Shown here one piece after another: positions 62,913 to 64,000 of a stretch of 64,000 nt of DNA; the first letter of the stretch is position 1; each line of letters starts with the position of its first letter. Position numbers and translations under genes: made by a program. The DNA is from Salinarimonas sp. (lineage in GTDB: Bacteria; Pseudomonadota; Alphaproteobacteria; Rhizobiales; Beijerinckiaceae). The DNA lies in assembly GCF_040111675.1 (NCBI RefSeq), contig NZ_CP157794.1:2315501-2379500 (forward strand), written 5' to 3'. The notes under the pieces are model-generated. The model was not told where the DNA came from. It saw nothing but the letters and a program-made list of their open reading frames with translations, and made no database searches.

Positions 62913-64000
62913 TCACGATGCGTCGAGATCGCCGGTTTCGGTGACCGCGACGTCGAGAAGCGCCGGTCCGTCGCGAAACGACAGCGCCTCCTCCAGCGAA
63001 GACGCCAGATCGGCCGCGGTCTCGGCCCGCAGGCCGAGGCAGCCGAGCCCCTGCGCGGCGCGGTCGAAGCGCGTCTCGGCGAGCTCCGGGGGCGTCGCGC
63101 CCTCGCCGGTCTCTCCCGATGCGCGCGCGGCGCCGGCATTGGCCACGACCAGGTTGACGGGCAGCCCCAGCCGCCGCGCGCTCTCCAGCGCGCCGAGCGC
63201 CCGCGCCGCCCCCCGCTCGCCGGCGAGCGCCACGACGAGGCGCCCCGGCGCCGCGAGCGCGGCTCCGATCGCCGCCGCGAAGACCGATCCCTCCGCCGAG
63301 GCGGCGCGCGCCGCGATGAGCCCGCGCCCGCAGCGCTTCACCTCGAAGCCGGCATAGGCCGCCTCCGCCTCGGGGCCCGGATCGACGACGAGCAGCCCCT
63401 CGGGCGGCAGGTACTCGGAGAGCGTGGCGACGAGGCGCGCGCGCGTGAGCCCCTCGCCGGCGCGCGCCGCCGCGCTCGCCTCGCGCTCGGCCTGGCGGGC
63501 GGCGGCGACGTGCTCGGCCCAGGCCTCCCGGGCCTCCGGGATCTGCGCGCCGGCCTGCTCCAGCAGGAAGCCCAGCGCCTCGATGCCGGCCCGCGGGTCG
63601 CCCCAGAGCGGCACGGTGACGGCCCGCACCCGCCCGATCGCCTCGGCCCGCGCCTCGAGCTCGAGGAGCGGCGTCTCGCGCGGGATCAGGCCGGGCGCGG
63701 CGGCGGCGATCTCGTCGAGCGCGCCGCCGATGGCGAGGATCAGGTCGGCCTCGGCGAGCGCCTGCGCCGCCGCGCCGCCCGGCGCGACGAAGCCCGCCGA
63801 CAGCGCCGAGGCGCAGGCGACCGCGCCCTTGCCGCCGGGCGAATGCGCGACGGGAATGCGCCAGGCCTCCGCGAGGTCCTGCAGCGCCTTCGCGGCGCGA
63901 GAGACGTGCACGTCCGGGCCGGCGAGCACGAGCGGCCGCTCGGCCGCCGCGAGCCGCTCGGCCGCCTCGTGCAGCGCCTCGAGGTCGGGCCGGGCGCGCA
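62913..64000 (-). CDS. ThDP-dependent enzyme family protein, C-terminal part, degenerate cofactor motif
   Basis: Partial gene; the 5' end lies beyond base 64000. The frame reads from 63998 to the stop at 62913. It has the central domain (RPLVLAGPDVH, ADLILAIGGALDEIA) and C-terminal ThDP-binding domain of the acetolactate synthase/benzoylformate decarboxylase superfamily. Where these enzymes have a GDG-x(25-30)-N motif, this one reads VVALAGERGAARALG and LVVANAGAA: the metal-binding Asp is absent. It may be non-catalytic or bind the cofactor differently. 139 bases separate it from the flavoprotein start. Confidence 0.78.
   Translation of the reverse strand, partial: RARPDLEALHEAAERLAAAERPLVLAGPDVHVSRAAKALQDLAEAWRIPVAHSPGGKGAVACASALSAGFVAPGGAAAQALAEADLILAIGGALDEIAAAAPGLIPRETPLLELEARAEAIGRVRAVTVPLWGDPRAGIEALGFLLEQAGAQIPEAREAWAEHVAAARQAEREASAAARAGEGLTRARLVATLSEYLPPEGLLVVDPGPEAEAAYAGFEVKRCGRGLIAARAASAEGSVFAAAIGAALAAPGRLVVALAGERGAARALGALESARRLGLPVNLVVANAGAARASGETGEGATPPELAETRFDRAAQGLGCLGLRAETAADLASSLEEALSFRDGPALLDVAVTETGDLDAS

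Overview
The window is a very GC-rich, gene-dense chromosomal segment. Gene content and start/stop overlaps (TGATG, ATGA) point to an alphaproteobacterium. RpiR-controlled inositol genes, purM-purN, paired cyclophilins and Tat-exported binding proteins suggest Hyphomicrobiales (Rhizobiales), possibly near Methylobacteriaceae or Salinarimonadaceae; that placement is inference. I see no rRNA, tRNA, CRISPR array or prophage. I annotate about 60 protein genes. Most of the long ORFs opposite them are shadows caused by base composition.

Layout. 0-2.4 kb: the end of leuC, leuD and an erythromycin-esterase-family hydrolase. 2.4-12.5 kb: iorA-iorB (arylpyruvate oxidoreductase) diverges from a complete dipeptide/nickel-type ABC transporter followed by a HpcH/HpaI-type aldolase, with TTGCA inverted repeats between them. 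12.6-18.2 kb: a secreted TPR protein, an acetamidase/formamidase-type amidase, and a GcvT/DmdA-like methyltransferase next to a MetF-like protein, which looks like a tetrahydrofolate-dependent demethylation module. 18.3-20.4 kb: a small secreted protein, coaD and two tandem cyclophilins.

20.6-33.4 kb: nicotinamidase and a BMP-type binding protein are separated from the matching ATPase and two permeases (28.8-32.4 kb). Between them lie a BKACE protein, an intact IS481-like insertion sequence with a 5-bp target duplication, and a LysR / MFS / FAD-NAD(P) protein / 4-OT tautomerase cassette. A quinone oxidoreductase follows the transporter. 33.5-41.4 kb: a GGDEF-EAL protein, purN-purM, a CDP-alcohol phosphatidyltransferase, NnrU, a YfgM-like TPR protein and der. 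41.4-46.0 kb: a TRAP transporter with an Asp/Glu/hydantoin racemase-family gene and an RpiR regulator.

46.1-58.6 kb: a myo-inositol catabolic cluster (iolB, E, D, C, an ABC sugar transporter, an RpiR regulator, an iolG-like dehydrogenase and a second Gfo/Idh/MocA enzyme). GGAA-N6-TTCC operators mark its control regions, and two 193-bp palindromic elements in opposite orientation flank the regulator and iolG. iolA is absent from the window. 58.6-60.1 kb: a LacI-family repressor diverges from a promoter bracketed by two TTGAATCGATTCAA-type operators that drives a 52-residue ORF. 60.1-64.0 kb: a GNAT acetyltransferase, a Tat-exported YHS-domain protein, a mercuric reductase/lipoamide dehydrogenase-like flavoprotein and the C-terminal part of a ThDP-type enzyme with a degenerate cofactor motif that runs off the window.
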